Shown here: positions 1 through 7,878 of the stretch, in pieces
Layout: each line of letters starts with the position of its first letter
How positions within the stretch are numbered: position 1 is the stretch's first letter
Assembly (NCBI GenBank): GCA_964435235.1
Contig: CAYSXZ010000002.1
Span: 1 to 22,798 of the forward strand
Direction: 5' to 3'
DNA from: JAVZJR01 sp964435235
Lineage (GTDB): Archaea; Micrarchaeota; Micrarchaeia; Anstonellales; Bilamarchaeaceae
Length of the DNA stretch: 22,798 nucleotides
Translations under genes and position numbers: made by a program
Notes under the pieces: model-generated
Seen by the model: only the letters and a program-made list of their open reading frames with translations
What the model was told of the DNA's origin: nothing
Databases searched by the model: none

Positions 1-18
1 GTATTCGGAAATATTCAG

Positions 19-834
19 ATGCCAGGCGAACTTTTTCGCTTAATAATTGCATTCATAGGAGTTTCGGTCGCTGCTTATTACGATTTATTCAACAGAAAAA
101 ATGTGCCGGATACTGTTCTGCATGTTTTCCTTGCAGTTGCATTTATCACGAATCTTATATTCTATCAGGAGCAACTCTTTTTATTTTCGCTTGCAGTTGC
201 GATCTTCTTCTCAGTTATTGGATATATCTTCTACAGAGTCGGCCAGCTCGGCGGTGCTGATTTATTTGTCCTTGCCTCTGTTATGCTCCTCCTTCCGATC
301 CATCCCTCTTTTGTAGGGATGCCGTTCGGGATGCCATTCATATTCTCGATAATGATATTTGCAGGATTGCTCTTTTCTGTTTACGTAATGATAACATTTG
401 GCATGAAGCTTTTCAGACAGGAGAAAAAAAGGCCAAGGTTTGCATATCTTCTCATGATAGTTCCGTATGCAATCTTTTCCTATGTGTATGTTAATTCGAT
501 ACTTTTCTCTCCAATCTACTTTACTATATTAACAATACTCTTTGCAGTGTTAATCTTTTTCCTTGTTTACAAAGATGATCTTTCTTATATGCTTGCAGAG
601 AAGATTAAACCCGAGTACTTAGAGCCAGAGGATGTCATTGCTCTGGAGTTGATGAACGCTGAAATCATAAAAAAATATGACATAAAAAGGCTCGCGACGG
701 AAGATGAGATAAAAAGATTGAAATCGTTGGATATAGAACTATGGGTTTACACCCAATTGCCACCATTCATTCCATTCCTACTTATAGGCATGTTCCTAGC
801 CCTTTTCTTTTCAAGGTCTCTTCTCTTTATGTAG
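19..834 (+). CDS. Archaeal prepilin/preflagellin peptidase (A24 aspartic protease)
   Basis: A 271-residue polytopic membrane protein of the type IV prepilin peptidase family. It cleaves the class III signal peptides of archaellins and pilin-like proteins at the membrane. The two expected catalytic aspartates are visible: Asp22 after the first membrane segment (context AAYYDLFNRK) and Asp81 in a GGAD motif (residues 78-81), the GxGD position with Ala replacing the second Gly. Spacing matches archaeal FlaK/PibD enzymes. At least six hydrophobic segments follow, and a soluble stretch of about 45 residues (roughly 190-240) lies before the last one. The stop is 9 bp before the glycosyltransferase start, so they are probably co-transcribed. 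The frame is open to the window edge, so the ATG at 19 is the first visible start but not proven. A pilin-like protein lies about 14 kb downstream. Confidence 0.85.
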   Translation: MPGELFRLIIAFIGVSVAAYYDLFNRKNVPDTVLHVFLAVAFITNLIFYQEQLFLFSLAVAIFFSVIGYIFYRVGQLGGADLFVLASVMLLLPIHPSFVGMPFGMPFIFSIMIFAGLLFSVYVMITFGMKLFRQEKKRPRFAYLLMIVPYAIFSYVYVNSILFSPIYFTILTILFAVLIFFLVYKDDLSYMLAEKIKPEYLEPEDVIALELMNAEIIKKYDIKRLATEDEIKRLKSLDIELWVYTQLPPFIPFLLIGMFLALFFSRSLLFM

Positions 835-843
835 GGAACAACT

Positions 844-2034
844 ATGGAACTTATAGACATCCTAAACTATTCGGTTGCGTTCTTTACAATCTACACTACT
901 GTCTTTTTTCTTCTTCTCTTCTTCAAATACAAAAAAGATTATTACACCACTCCAAAATGGTCTGGCAACACACCGCTTGTCTCAATAGTTATACCGGCAT
1001 ACAACGAAGAGAAATACCTTAAAAAATGTTTAGACAGCATCCTTACGCTCGATTATCCACGTGAGAAATTGGATGTAATCGTCGTTGATGACGGTTCTAC
1101 TGATAGAACTGCTACTGTGGCAAAGGAATACGAAAAATATGGAGTACGAGTTTTCAGCAAAAAGAATGGTGGAAAGGGCGCAGCGCTTAATTACGGAATA
1201 GAGAGAGCTCGTGGTGAGTTCATAGCTACGATGGATGCAGACTCTTATGTAACCCCGAAGGTCCTAAAGGAGCTTCTGCCATATTTCGAAGATCACGAGG
1301 TAATGGCAGTAACGCCAGCAGTGAAAATCGCGCCAAGTAATTCTGTAATAAGGGAATTCCAGAGAATAGAATACCTTATGATACTATTCAGCAGAAAGCT
1401 ACTCTCCTACTTAGATGCCGTACCAGTGACGCCAGGTCCATTCAGCATATTCCGTGCCTCTATTTTCAAGGAGATAGGTGGGTTTGACGAACACAATCTT
1501 GTGGAAGACCAAGAGATCGCTATGCGGATACAGCAGCACAACTATAAGATAAGAAGCTCTGTAAGCGATGATTCTACAGTTTATACAGAACCGCCTGATA
1601 ACATGGGCGACCTTCTAAGACAGAGAGTTAGATGGCAGCGCGGCGGTATTAGGAACTATTGGAGATACAAATTCATGATAAAACCAGAGTTCGGAAATTA
1701 TGGGATGTTTTTTATACCTCTTAACTTCGCTACGCTTAGCGCTTTTTTCATAGTCCTTGGTCTTTTGCTCAACGCGATTTTTAATAATCCATTCTATACT
1801 CGATATATTCTTCTGGAATCGGTGGTTATGAGTTTTAACATGTTTACAGTAATTGGCGTATTCGTGCTTCTTATGTCATTTGTTTGGCTATACGCAGCAG
1901 TATCAAGTTTTAAAAGCGAAAGGATAAAGCTTAGATATATTTTACTTTTCATGATCTTCTATTGGTATCTAATGGTTTGTTATAACGTCCTCATGGCGGT
2001 TGCGGAAATTAGAAGAGAAAAAACATCGTGGTGA
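844..2034 (+). CDS. Membrane family 2 glycosyltransferase, processive type
   Basis: A 396-residue GT2 enzyme resembling poly-N-acetylglucosamine, hyaluronan or cellulose synthases. It would transfer a sugar from a nucleotide sugar on the cytoplasmic face. One N-terminal membrane segment (about 8-30) is followed by the GT-A domain: IPAYNEE start, Asp82-Asp83 in VVDDGSTD, the DxD metal motif Asp131-Ala-Asp133, catalytic-type Glu221-Asp222, and a QRVRW motif at 260-264 equivalent to the QxxRW of processive enzymes. Two or three membrane segments follow from about 285. The donor sugar and product cannot be read from sequence; polysaccharide synthesis or protein glycosylation are both possible. 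The ATG is 9 bp after the upstream stop, with a weak AGGGA just before it. The 3' end overlaps or abuts the thioredoxin-like gene. Confidence 0.88.
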   Translation: MELIDILNYSVAFFTIYTTVFFLLLFFKYKKDYYTTPKWSGNTPLVSIVIPAYNEEKYLKKCLDSILTLDYPREKLDVIVVDDGSTDRTATVAKEYEKYGVRVFSKKNGGKGAALNYGIERARGEFIATMDADSYVTPKVLKELLPYFEDHEVMAVTPAVKIAPSNSVIREFQRIEYLMILFSRKLLSYLDAVPVTPGPFSIFRASIFKEIGGFDEHNLVEDQEIAMRIQQHNYKIRSSVSDDSTVYTEPPDNMGDLLRQRVRWQRGGIRNYWRYKFMIKPEFGNYGMFFIPLNFATLSAFFIVLGLLLNAIFNNPFYTRYILLESVVMSFNMFTVIGVFVLLMSFVWLYAAVSSFKSERIKLRYILLFMIFYWYLMVCYNVLMAVAEIRREKTSW

Positions 2035-2036
2035 AA

Positions 2037-2684
2037 ATGGAGAGAACGATAGCGTGGTCTTTGTATGTTGCAGCGTTCGTGATTGCTGTAGTTGTTTTCA
2101 TAGCAGGCGTGTATGTAGGCACGATCCTAGATAAGTCTGACATCCAGACCCTTTCAAAGGAAGTGGAATCCCTTTCGCAAGATCTTGCTACTATGCAACT
2201 TCTCTATCTTATAGATGATAACTCATCAGCATTCTGCCCGCTCTATGAGTCAGAGCTTTCCTCTATCGAGGAAAAAAGGGAAAAATTAGGATATGAATTG
2301 ACTTTCTTGGAAGATAAAAGAAAGATAGAAGCCCCAGAACTCAAAAAACAGTATTTCATCCTCGAGGCCCAGTCTTACTTCATTTCAAAAAAACTTAAGG
2401 AGAGCTGCAACGACAAGACCATCATTGTTCTTTATTTCTATTCAAATAAAAATTGCACAGATTGTGGGAGGCAAGGGGTCGATATTCTGTCAGCAAGAGA
2501 TACAGTTGCAACGCGAAACATAAAGGTAAGGATATATTCCTTTGATGGGGAGATTGGAAGTCAAGTAGCAGAGGGGTTCATGCGTCAATTTGCAGTTTCG
2601 CAATACCCAACAACAGTAATAAATGGAGATGTTTATTCTGGATACATATCAAAGGATGAACTAATCGAGAAGTTTTCAAAGTAA
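2037..2684 (+). CDS. Membrane-anchored thioredoxin-fold protein with coiled-coil stalk
   Basis: About 215 residues. A basic N-terminus and one membrane segment (about 6-28) are followed by a Glu/Lys-rich helical, probably coiled-coil stretch (about 35-115). A C-terminal thioredoxin-like domain carries Cys140-Thr-Asp-Cys143 after a hydrophobic strand and a cis-proline-type Pro191 in YPTTVING. The charge pattern suggests the domain faces outside, so it may act on surface-protein disulfides; that is inference. Extra cysteines occur at about 68 and 123. GTG codons at 2028 and 2031 are in frame and overlap the glycosyltransferase stop; ATG 2037 is 2 bp after it. GTG 2031 (GTGA overlap) is the main alternative. 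It is the last gene of the operon. Confidence 0.75.
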   Translation: MERTIAWSLYVAAFVIAVVVFIAGVYVGTILDKSDIQTLSKEVESLSQDLATMQLLYLIDDNSSAFCPLYESELSSIEEKREKLGYELTFLEDKRKIEAPELKKQYFILEAQSYFISKKLKESCNDKTIIVLYFYSNKNCTDCGRQGVDILSARDTVATRNIKVRIYSFDGEIGSQVAEGFMRQFAVSQYPTTVINGDVYSGYISKDELIEKFSK

Positions 2685-2711
2685 TTGTTCAAAAATAAAA
2701 TAACAATTACT
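2680..2711. terminator. Inverted repeat between convergent genes
   Basis: A perfect 10-bp inverted repeat (AGTAATTGTT / AACAATTACT) with a 12-nt A-rich loop spans the few bases between the stop of the thioredoxin-like gene and the stop of the OB-fold gene. It could terminate transcription from both sides. Archaeal terminators are often plain T-tracts, so function is inferred. Confidence 0.4.
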
Positions 2712-3001
2712 CATTGCACCTTCTCTATCTTTCCTGTCTTTCCAGGAGAAACCTTAAGCTCTCCTTGGAATTCAGATACCCATCCATTCGTTATTCTTAT
2801 GCGATCTCCTTTTGAGAATCTTGTTGCATCTTCGTTCCATAGTGCAAGTTTTATCTCTCCGCTCTCGTCGCGCAATGTCCCGTTTGCGACTATAAGCTGT
2901 CTTCCAAATCTTGTGGTTATCTTCTTCGGGGCTTCGAGCTCTACGATCTCTCCCTCGATATGTCCTTCGAAAGAACCAGTCTTTAACTCGGATATGTTCA
3001 T
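2711..3001 (-). CDS. Small OB-fold nucleic-acid-binding protein (SSB/SOSS-B-like)
   Basis: A 96-residue single OB-fold protein resembling archaeal and eukaryotic simple single-stranded-DNA-binding proteins (SOSS-B/RPA type). Family-like features are the GTLRDESGEIKLALWNED segment (about 41-58), a following KGDRIRITNGWV strand (about 64-75) and a FQGELKVSPGKTGKI end. Length is close to a minimal single-domain member. It probably binds ssDNA or RNA in the cytoplasm; the ligand is not shown by sequence. ATG 3001 is the only sensible start, preceded by a weak GAGAG. It is transcribed alone, divergent from the short ORF at 3174 and convergent with the thioredoxin-like gene. Confidence 0.8.
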   Translation of the reverse strand: MNISELKTGSFEGHIEGEIVELEAPKKITTRFGRQLIVANGTLRDESGEIKLALWNEDATRFSKGDRIRITNGWVSEFQGELKVSPGKTGKIEKVQ

Positions 3002-3173
3002 TTAATCAACTCTCTCAGTATAAACAACCTGAGAAAAAAATTATCATCTACATTTAAATATATTTGTTTTAATAGTATAACATTACTAAAATCTGTTTTA
3101 TTCCTCTCAGTGCTATTGCTATCAAAAGCGAAGCCAACCGAAGGAATTACAGAAAAAACAAAGGTGTGAGTGT
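3002..3173. promoter_or_regulatory. Divergent intergenic region with AT boxes and a short inverted repeat
   Basis: This 172-bp region separates the OB-fold gene (-) from the 60-aa ORF (+). TTTAAATA near 3053-3060 could be a TATA box, giving an OB-gene leader of about 30 nt. TCTCAG (3013-3018) and CTGAGA (3029-3034) form an inverted repeat around TATAAAC, and CTCTCAGT recurs at 3104-3111. A regulator site is possible but unproven. Confidence 0.3.
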
Positions 3174-3356
3174 ATGATGAGTAAAGAGATTGCAAAGATT
3201 ATAAAGGAAGTAGAGTGCGCAAGAGCGCATCTTAAAGATAAGGAACCAAAAGATGGGTTTATGAGGGATGGGCCTCTTACAGAGAAATTATTATCTCGAG
3301 AAAAACAAAAGGCTAGTGCTTTAAATCTACAGCTTATTTGTGTTTGCAGAAGATAA
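3174..3356 (+). CDS. Short hypothetical protein (60 aa)
   Basis: I do not recognise this protein. It is predicted soluble and charged, with a helical N-terminal half rich in Lys and Glu and two cysteines near the C-terminus (context ICVCRR). The main support is its translation signal: AAGGTG at 3161-3166 lies 7 nt before two adjacent ATG codons (3174 and 3177), the same ribosome-site style as sepF and other genes here. It ends where the AT box assigned to lhr begins. It could be a small regulatory protein, a spurious ORF in a long lhr leader, or the remnant of a decayed gene. Confidence 0.4.
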   Translation: MMSKEIAKIIKEVECARAHLKDKEPKDGFMRDGPLTEKLLSREKQKASALNLQLICVCRR

Positions 3357-3364
3357 TTTTTTAA
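3357..3364 (+). promoter_or_regulatory. TATA-like box for lhr
   Basis: TTTTTTAA is centred about 27 nt upstream of ATG 3388 and no Shine-Dalgarno lies between. This is the geometry of a leaderless archaeal transcript. Confidence 0.45.
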
Positions 3365-3387
3365 GTTGAAAAATAAAAATAATATTG

Positions 3388-5940
3388 ATGAATTCTTCTG
3401 AACTTATAAAAGAGCGCTTCGGTGGCCTTACCGAAATACAGCTAAAGGCGATACCAAAAATAGCCGAAGGCAAGAATGTTCTTATACTCGCTCCGACTGG
3501 CTATGGTAAAACAGAAGCTGCGCTCCTTCCAGTTCTTGAAAAGATAAAACCAGACGAAAAGGGGATATGTGCTCTTTATATCACCCCTCTTCGTTCCCTA
3601 AATCGAGATCTTCTTTCAAGATTCCATTACTGGTGCGACAAGTATAATCTGAGTAGGGACATCCGTCATGGGGACACTACACAAACAGAAAGAACTAAGC
3701 ACCGCAAGGCACCGCCACATGTCATGCTGACAACTATAGAAAGCCTGCAGGCGCTCCTTCTCGGTAGGATAATGCGCGCCCATCTTTCAAATGTAAGATT
3801 CGTAATAATAGACGAAGTTCATGATATTCTGGATAATAAGCGCGGTGTTCAGCTTTCTTTGGCTCTAGAAAGACTCGCGGAGATAGCTGATTTTAAACGA
3901 ATAGGGATAAGCGCAACAGTTGCAAACGAGTTGGAAGCAGGAAGATTGCTCTTTGGAAATGAGGCTTACGAAGTAATTGAAGGAGGAAAAAGAAGGGAGA
4001 TAGATATATCCATCGAATTTATGCAGGAGCAGGAAAAAAGGCTTGAGAGACTCAAACAGCTTGCAGATACTCATCGTTCCCTTATCTTCGTAAACACCAG
4101 AAGCACAGCCGAAGAGGTGGGCGCCTGGTTAAAAAAGCAAGGCGCATCGGTGGAAATTCATCATGGTTCCCTTTCGAAAGAGGTGCGCATTGCTGCAGAG
4201 GAGAAATTTAAGAAGGGGGAGATAAGGTCGCTCTTGTGCACTTCTTCGTTGGAGCTCGGCATAGATATAGGGGATGTTGAGTTAGTAGTACAATACGGCT
4301 CCCCTCACCAGGCGTCTAGACTAATGCAACGAATAGGTCGTTCTGGTCATTCTATAGAAAAAATACCGAAGGGAATAATAATTGCTACAGATTTTGACGA
4401 TCAACTCGAAGGAGAAGCTATAATCTCGCTTGTAAAGAATGGGTGGCTGGAAGAAAAGAATATGGATTGCGGAGCACTCGATGTTATAGCACATCAGCTT
4501 ACCGGCATCGCCATCGAACTCTCAGGTGTCACTCTGTCCGACGCCCACAAGATTCTAAGCAGGGCAGGTGGGTATGGAATAACATACGAGAAATTGCGAA
4601 AGATAGCGCTTCAACTATATGGGGAAGGCATAATATTTTATGACGAACGTGAAGATGGAAAGGATGCGTGGATAAAACCAAAAGCGAGAGCAAGAGAGTA
4701 TTATTTCTCAAACTTGAGTACCATACCAAAGGTAAAGCGTTACGTCCTAAAGGACATCTCTTCTAATAGGGCTATAGCATCTCTTGATGAAGATTTTGTG
4801 ATGAACTTAGAAGTTGGCTCTGTTTTTCTCTCGAAGGGACAGGTCTGGCAGATTGCTGATATAACGGAAACCGAAGTGCTTGCATCACCAGGCTCTGGAA
4901 CAGATATAGCGATACCATCCTGGGCAGGGGAGGAGATTCCGGTACCGTACGAAGTTGCGCAAGCTGCTTGTATGATGCGAAGAGGAAGAAAGAGCGATGT
5001 TAAACCTCTGCCTGATGAAAAAACCATAATAATAGAAATAGTTAAGGAATTGGTTATTATACACGCGCCATTCGGAAGCAAGGTAAATGGAACTATCGGA
5101 AGGCTTTTCGCAGATAGACTCTCCAGACTTATTGGAGAGAGCATTCGAACGGTTTCCGATCCTTATCGCATTATGATTAAACTACCATTTGCGCTCAAAC
5201 AGGAGCATATAATTTCTGCATTCAATGGGATAAAAAATGCAAGGAGAGAACTTGAACGTAGTGTCCACAATTCCACGATGATGCGATTTGCATTTACTCA
5301 TGTCGGAAGGCTTTTTGGTTTCCTCTCCGAAGAGGCAACAGCTACACAGCGTCTAGTGGATAGTATGAGATACTCGGTTATTTACGAAGAAGCGCTCCGC
5401 TATCTTTTCTCAAGATATTTCGATGTGAAAAAAACAGAAGAGATTCTGAAGAATGCTCAAAACGGTAAGATTTCAGTCTATGTAGATGTTCGCGAAGAGC
5501 CCAGCTTCTTTGCTAAGATAGGGCTTGCAAGAGCGAGTGGTGGAGAGGCGATAGGTATCTTTGAGCCTAGGGAGAAAATAATACTGGCTATGAAAGAGCA
5601 CATCCTTTCGAAAGTCGAATCGATGGTCTGCTTAAATTGCGGCGCAACCAGATACATCTATCTTGCAACCGCAAAGGATTCGGATCTAAAATGCCCAAAA
5701 TGCAACCGTTTCTCTCTCGCCCCGAATAAAGGAACGAGCGAAGAAAAAAAATATGCGGCTAATCTTCTCTATTCGTATGGAAAGCGCGCCCTAATAGCAC
5801 TTTCAACATATGGAATAGGCCCAACAACTGCAGCTAGGATCCTAAGAAAGCTTCATAAGGACGAGGAATCGTTTTATATGGATCTTTTGGAAGCTCAGAA
5901 ATTGTTCATTAAAAACAAAAAATATTGGAAACTTGAGTAG
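3388..5940 (+). CDS. lhr: Lhr-type superfamily 2 ATP-dependent helicase
   Basis: An 850-residue archaeal Lhr (large helicase-related) protein. The family translocates 3' to 5' on DNA and is linked to repair and replication-associated recombination. Visible motifs in order: Walker A APTGYGKT (Lys41), TPLRS motif Ia, DEVH box 142-145, ISATVA motif III, then the second RecA domain with VFVNTRST, SLLCTSSLELGIDIG and QRIGRSGH. A long Lhr-core C-terminal region follows, with a four-cysteine zinc site (Cys748, Cys751, Cys769, Cys772) near the end. Length is normal for archaeal Lhr. The frame opens at TTG 3385, but the adjacent ATG 3388 fits the upstream AT box and is preferred. The stop lies 1 bp from the stop of the opposing zinc protein. 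Confidence 0.93.
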   Translation: MNSSELIKERFGGLTEIQLKAIPKIAEGKNVLILAPTGYGKTEAALLPVLEKIKPDEKGICALYITPLRSLNRDLLSRFHYWCDKYNLSRDIRHGDTTQTERTKHRKAPPHVMLTTIESLQALLLGRIMRAHLSNVRFVIIDEVHDILDNKRGVQLSLALERLAEIADFKRIGISATVANELEAGRLLFGNEAYEVIEGGKRREIDISIEFMQEQEKRLERLKQLADTHRSLIFVNTRSTAEEVGAWLKKQGASVEIHHGSLSKEVRIAAEEKFKKGEIRSLLCTSSLELGIDIGDVELVVQYGSPHQASRLMQRIGRSGHSIEKIPKGIIIATDFDDQLEGEAIISLVKNGWLEEKNMDCGALDVIAHQLTGIAIELSGVTLSDAHKILSRAGGYGITYEKLRKIALQLYGEGIIFYDEREDGKDAWIKPKARAREYYFSNLSTIPKVKRYVLKDISSNRAIASLDEDFVMNLEVGSVFLSKGQVWQIADITETEVLASPGSGTDIAIPSWAGEEIPVPYEVAQAACMMRRGRKSDVKPLPDEKTIIIEIVKELVIIHAPFGSKVNGTIGRLFADRLSRLIGESIRTVSDPYRIMIKLPFALKQEHIISAFNGIKNARRELERSVHNSTMMRFAFTHVGRLFGFLSEEATATQRLVDSMRYSVIYEEALRYLFSRYFDVKKTEEILKNAQNGKISVYVDVREEPSFFAKIGLARASGGEAIGIFEPREKIILAMKEHILSKVESMVCLNCGATRYIYLATAKDSDLKCPKCNRFSLAPNKGTSEEKKYAANLLYSYGKRALIALSTYGIGPTTAARILRKLHKDEESFYMDLLEAQKLFIKNKKYWKLE

Positions 5941-5941
5941 G

Positions 5942-6139
5942 CTATTCTTGTCTATAACTATATGCCTTAAATTTTTTTCTCTTTTGCATATCCCCCCAGC
6001 AGTCCTTGCAGATGTAAAGCCTTCCAACCTTTTTTCTTTTCGAACTCTTTATACATGAAAAACATATCTTTCTTCCGCAGTAATCGCATCTCTCAAGTTT
6101 GGCGCTCTGATTTCCGCATCTCTCGCATGTTTCTATCAT
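5942..6139 (-). CDS. Small eight-cysteine zinc-binding protein
   Basis: A 65-residue protein with four Cys pairs: Cys5/8, 18/21, 26/29 and 44/47. This can bind two zinc ions, as in treble-clef or FYVE/RING-like folds. The C-terminal tail is basic (KKFKAYSYRQE). The ligand or partner is unknown; nucleic-acid or protein binding are both plausible. ATG 6139 is the first in-frame start. GGGAGG at 6151-6156 lies 11 nt upstream, slightly far. Between them a four-codon ORF (ATG 6150 to TGA) overlaps the gene's own ATG as ATGA. Tail-to-tail with lhr, head-to-head with the KaiC-like gene. Confidence 0.7.
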   Translation of the reverse strand: MIETCERCGNQSAKLERCDYCGRKICFSCIKSSKRKKVGRLYICKDCWGDMQKRKKFKAYSYRQE

Positions 6140-6193
6140 CGAGACATCATCCTCCCTAATTTATTTATTATGTTATTATGGTTCGATAATTGC

Positions 6194-6214
6194 TTATAAA
6201 CATATAGTTTTAAA
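6194..6214 (+). promoter_or_regulatory. TATA-like elements for the KaiC-like gene
   Basis: TTATAAAC (6194-6201) and TTTTAAAG (6208-6215) precede the gene. Either would give a short leader that contains the ribosome site GAGGTG at 6238-6243. Confidence 0.4.
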
Positions 6215-6249
6215 GACTTCACCGTCGAATAGGCTAAGAGGTGGCGTTT

Positions 6250-6936
6250 ATGGATAGGGTAAAAACAGGAATCACTGGTTTGGACGAGATGCTTAATGGT
6301 GGTATCCCAAGAAGAAGACACGTAGCTCTATATGGCGGACCTGGCTGCGGAAAGACTTCTTTTGGTTTTGAGTTTATTTATAGAGGAGCAAAAAATGGGG
6401 AAAACGGCGTATACATAACCTTAGAAGAAACAGCAGATGATATAGTTGAGAACATGAAGAATACGTTTCCTTTGTTCACAGATGTTCCTCAGCTGATGAA
6501 ATCAAAAAAACTAAACATAGTAAAACCAGATAAACTAGAGTTGGAAGAGGTTGCAAACATTATAGAAGAACAGATAACTAGCAATGATGTGAAAAGGGCG
6601 GTGATAGATTCTGCAACCATGATAAGGATGTCTTTTTCAAGCGAACTGGAATATAGACAAACCCTCTTCGAATTTCTCTCCTTGCTTAGAAATCTTGACT
6701 GTACAAGCATAACCACTCTAGAAGCAACTACTGCAAAGAAGGCCGAGATGACATACGACATAGAGCATTTTGTTATGGACGGCATAATAAATCTTTACAA
6801 TCTTGACAGAGAGGACAGGAGAATACGTGCTCTTGAGATTTTTAAGATGAGAGGAACGGACCATTCTAGAGAACTTGTACCGTTTAAAGTAACCCCATCT
6901 GGCATAAAAGTTTATGTTGGAGAAAAAGTTTTCTGA
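6250..6936 (+). CDS. Single-domain KaiC/RadA-like ATPase
   Basis: A 228-residue P-loop ATPase of the archaeal KaiC family. It starts with the typical VKTGITGLDEMLNGGIP segment, then Walker A GGPGCGKT (29-36), the Glu59-Glu60 pair in ITLEET, and Walker B Asp120 in RAVIDS. The C-terminal part has MRGTDHSRELVPF, usual for KaiC domains. Single-domain archaeal members are thought to act in signal transduction or as ATP-dependent scaffolds; the specific role here is unknown. GAGGTG at 6238-6243 supports ATG 6250 over the upstream in-frame GTG 6241, which lies inside that site. SepF follows 65 bp downstream on the same strand with its own likely promoter. Confidence 0.87.
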   Translation: MDRVKTGITGLDEMLNGGIPRRRHVALYGGPGCGKTSFGFEFIYRGAKNGENGVYITLEETADDIVENMKNTFPLFTDVPQLMKSKKLNIVKPDKLELEEVANIIEEQITSNDVKRAVIDSATMIRMSFSSELEYRQTLFEFLSLLRNLDCTSITTLEATTAKKAEMTYDIEHFVMDGIINLYNLDREDRRIRALEIFKMRGTDHSRELVPFKVTPSGIKVYVGEKVF

Positions 6937-6944
6937 AACAAAGG

Positions 6945-6954
6945 TATTTAAAAA
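6945..6954 (+). promoter_or_regulatory. TATA-like box for sepF
   Basis: TATTTAAAAA lies just after the KaiC-like stop and about 52 nt before ATG 7002. This predicts a leader of roughly 25 nt carrying the GGTGA ribosome site. Confidence 0.4.
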
Positions 6955-7001
6955 TTCATATTATTAATTAAAAGCATTAGTACTCGAGAAAGGTGACCGA
7001 A

Positions 7002-7376
7002 ATGGGACTATTAGATAAAATTTTTGGGAAAGCTGAAAAGAGCGAAATGCCAGACCTTGCGGAAATAATGGAATCTGAAGGAGATGTTGTAAATCCTCCC
7101 GCTGACTTTTATGTCAAGAGAGTAGACTTGAGAAACGAAGGGGACGGAGACCTTGCAATAAAGGAGTTAGGAGAAAAGAATATTATAATATTAAATGTAA
7201 CACCGCTTTCAAAACAACCAAATAGGTTAAAGGGAATAATAGCAAAACTTAAGAATCATTCTGTAAAGATAAATGGCGATATTGCGCTCCTTACTCAGAA
7301 CATGATACTTCTTACTCCCTCGAATGTGAAAATAGTAAAATCGAAGAAAAAGCCTTCCGGAACCGTAATTTCGTAA
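7002..7376 (+). CDS. sepF: SepF, membrane anchor for FtsZ
   Basis: A 124-residue SepF homolog. In archaea with FtsZ, SepF tethers the division ring to the membrane. The N-terminus MGLLDKIFGKAEK looks like the usual amphipathic membrane-binding helix, followed by a short acidic linker. The core domain (about 40-115) has the β-α pattern with IIILNVTPLSKQP and the GDIALLTQNMILLTP segment characteristic of the family. AAGGTGA just upstream with correct spacing selects ATG 7002 rather than the in-frame GTG 6993, and only this start gives the canonical N-terminus. Convergent with the gene at 7387, 10 bp apart. Confidence 0.9.
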   Translation: MGLLDKIFGKAEKSEMPDLAEIMESEGDVVNPPADFYVKRVDLRNEGDGDLAIKELGEKNIIILNVTPLSKQPNRLKGIIAKLKNHSVKINGDIALLTQNMILLTPSNVKIVKSKKKPSGTVIS

Positions 7377-7386
7377 CCAATACTAT

Positions 7387-7869
7387 TTATCTTTTATATC
7401 CTAATTTTCTTAAGAATTCTTTTCTCCATCTTTTCTTTTCCTCGTTTTCTATACCAATTGACTTCTCACCGTCAACAACCCCGATTATAGCTCGTCCTAG
7501 TTGCGTTTCAACATAAACCACTTCTATAGGATTGGCTGTTGCTGCATATACGCTGCATACCTCGCTTACATTTTTTATCCTGTTTAGGATGTTTATTGGA
7601 TAGGCGTTCTTAATGAATATTACGAATGTATGCCCAGCAGCAATCTTCATTGCTTCTTTTTCAGCATGTTTAATAAGCATCTCATCGTTCCCATCGCTTC
7701 GTACTAATCTGTCACCAGATGCTTCGCAAAACGCGATTCCGAATTTAATCGCAGCGCCACTCTCTATGAGCGCTTCGTACAAATCCTCAACGCTCTTTAT
7801 AAAATGCGTATGCCCAAGAATAAGATTGCAACCTTCCGGAATGTCTATCCTTAGTGTTCCTATCTCCAT
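7387..7869 (-). CDS. Adenosine-specific kinase family protein (DUF355)
   Basis: A 160-residue protein matching the compact archaeal/bacterial family called adenosine-specific kinase (Adenosine_kin, formerly DUF355). Recognisable segments are LGHTHFIKSVEDLYEAL (about 18-34), IKFGIAFCEASGDRLVRSDGND (about 41-62), IKNAYPINILNRIKNV (about 86-101) and the VYAATANPIEV and IIGVVDGE strands. Full length for the family. The enzymatic name rests on limited published work, so substrate specificity is uncertain. GGGTGG upstream supports ATG 7869. The nucleotidyltransferase gene ends 9 bp upstream, so they likely form an operon of nucleotide-related functions. Confidence 0.88.
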   Translation of the reverse strand: MEIGTLRIDIPEGCNLILGHTHFIKSVEDLYEALIESGAAIKFGIAFCEASGDRLVRSDGNDEMLIKHAEKEAMKIAAGHTFVIFIKNAYPINILNRIKNVSEVCSVYAATANPIEVVYVETQLGRAIIGVVDGEKSIGIENEEKKRWRKEFLRKLGYKR

Positions 7870-7878
7870 ACAACCACC

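Noticed and set aside
4740..5144. 134-aa minus-strand ORF inside lhr
   Set aside because: Antisense shadow of a conserved helicase; low-complexity Ser/Pro content and no start signal.
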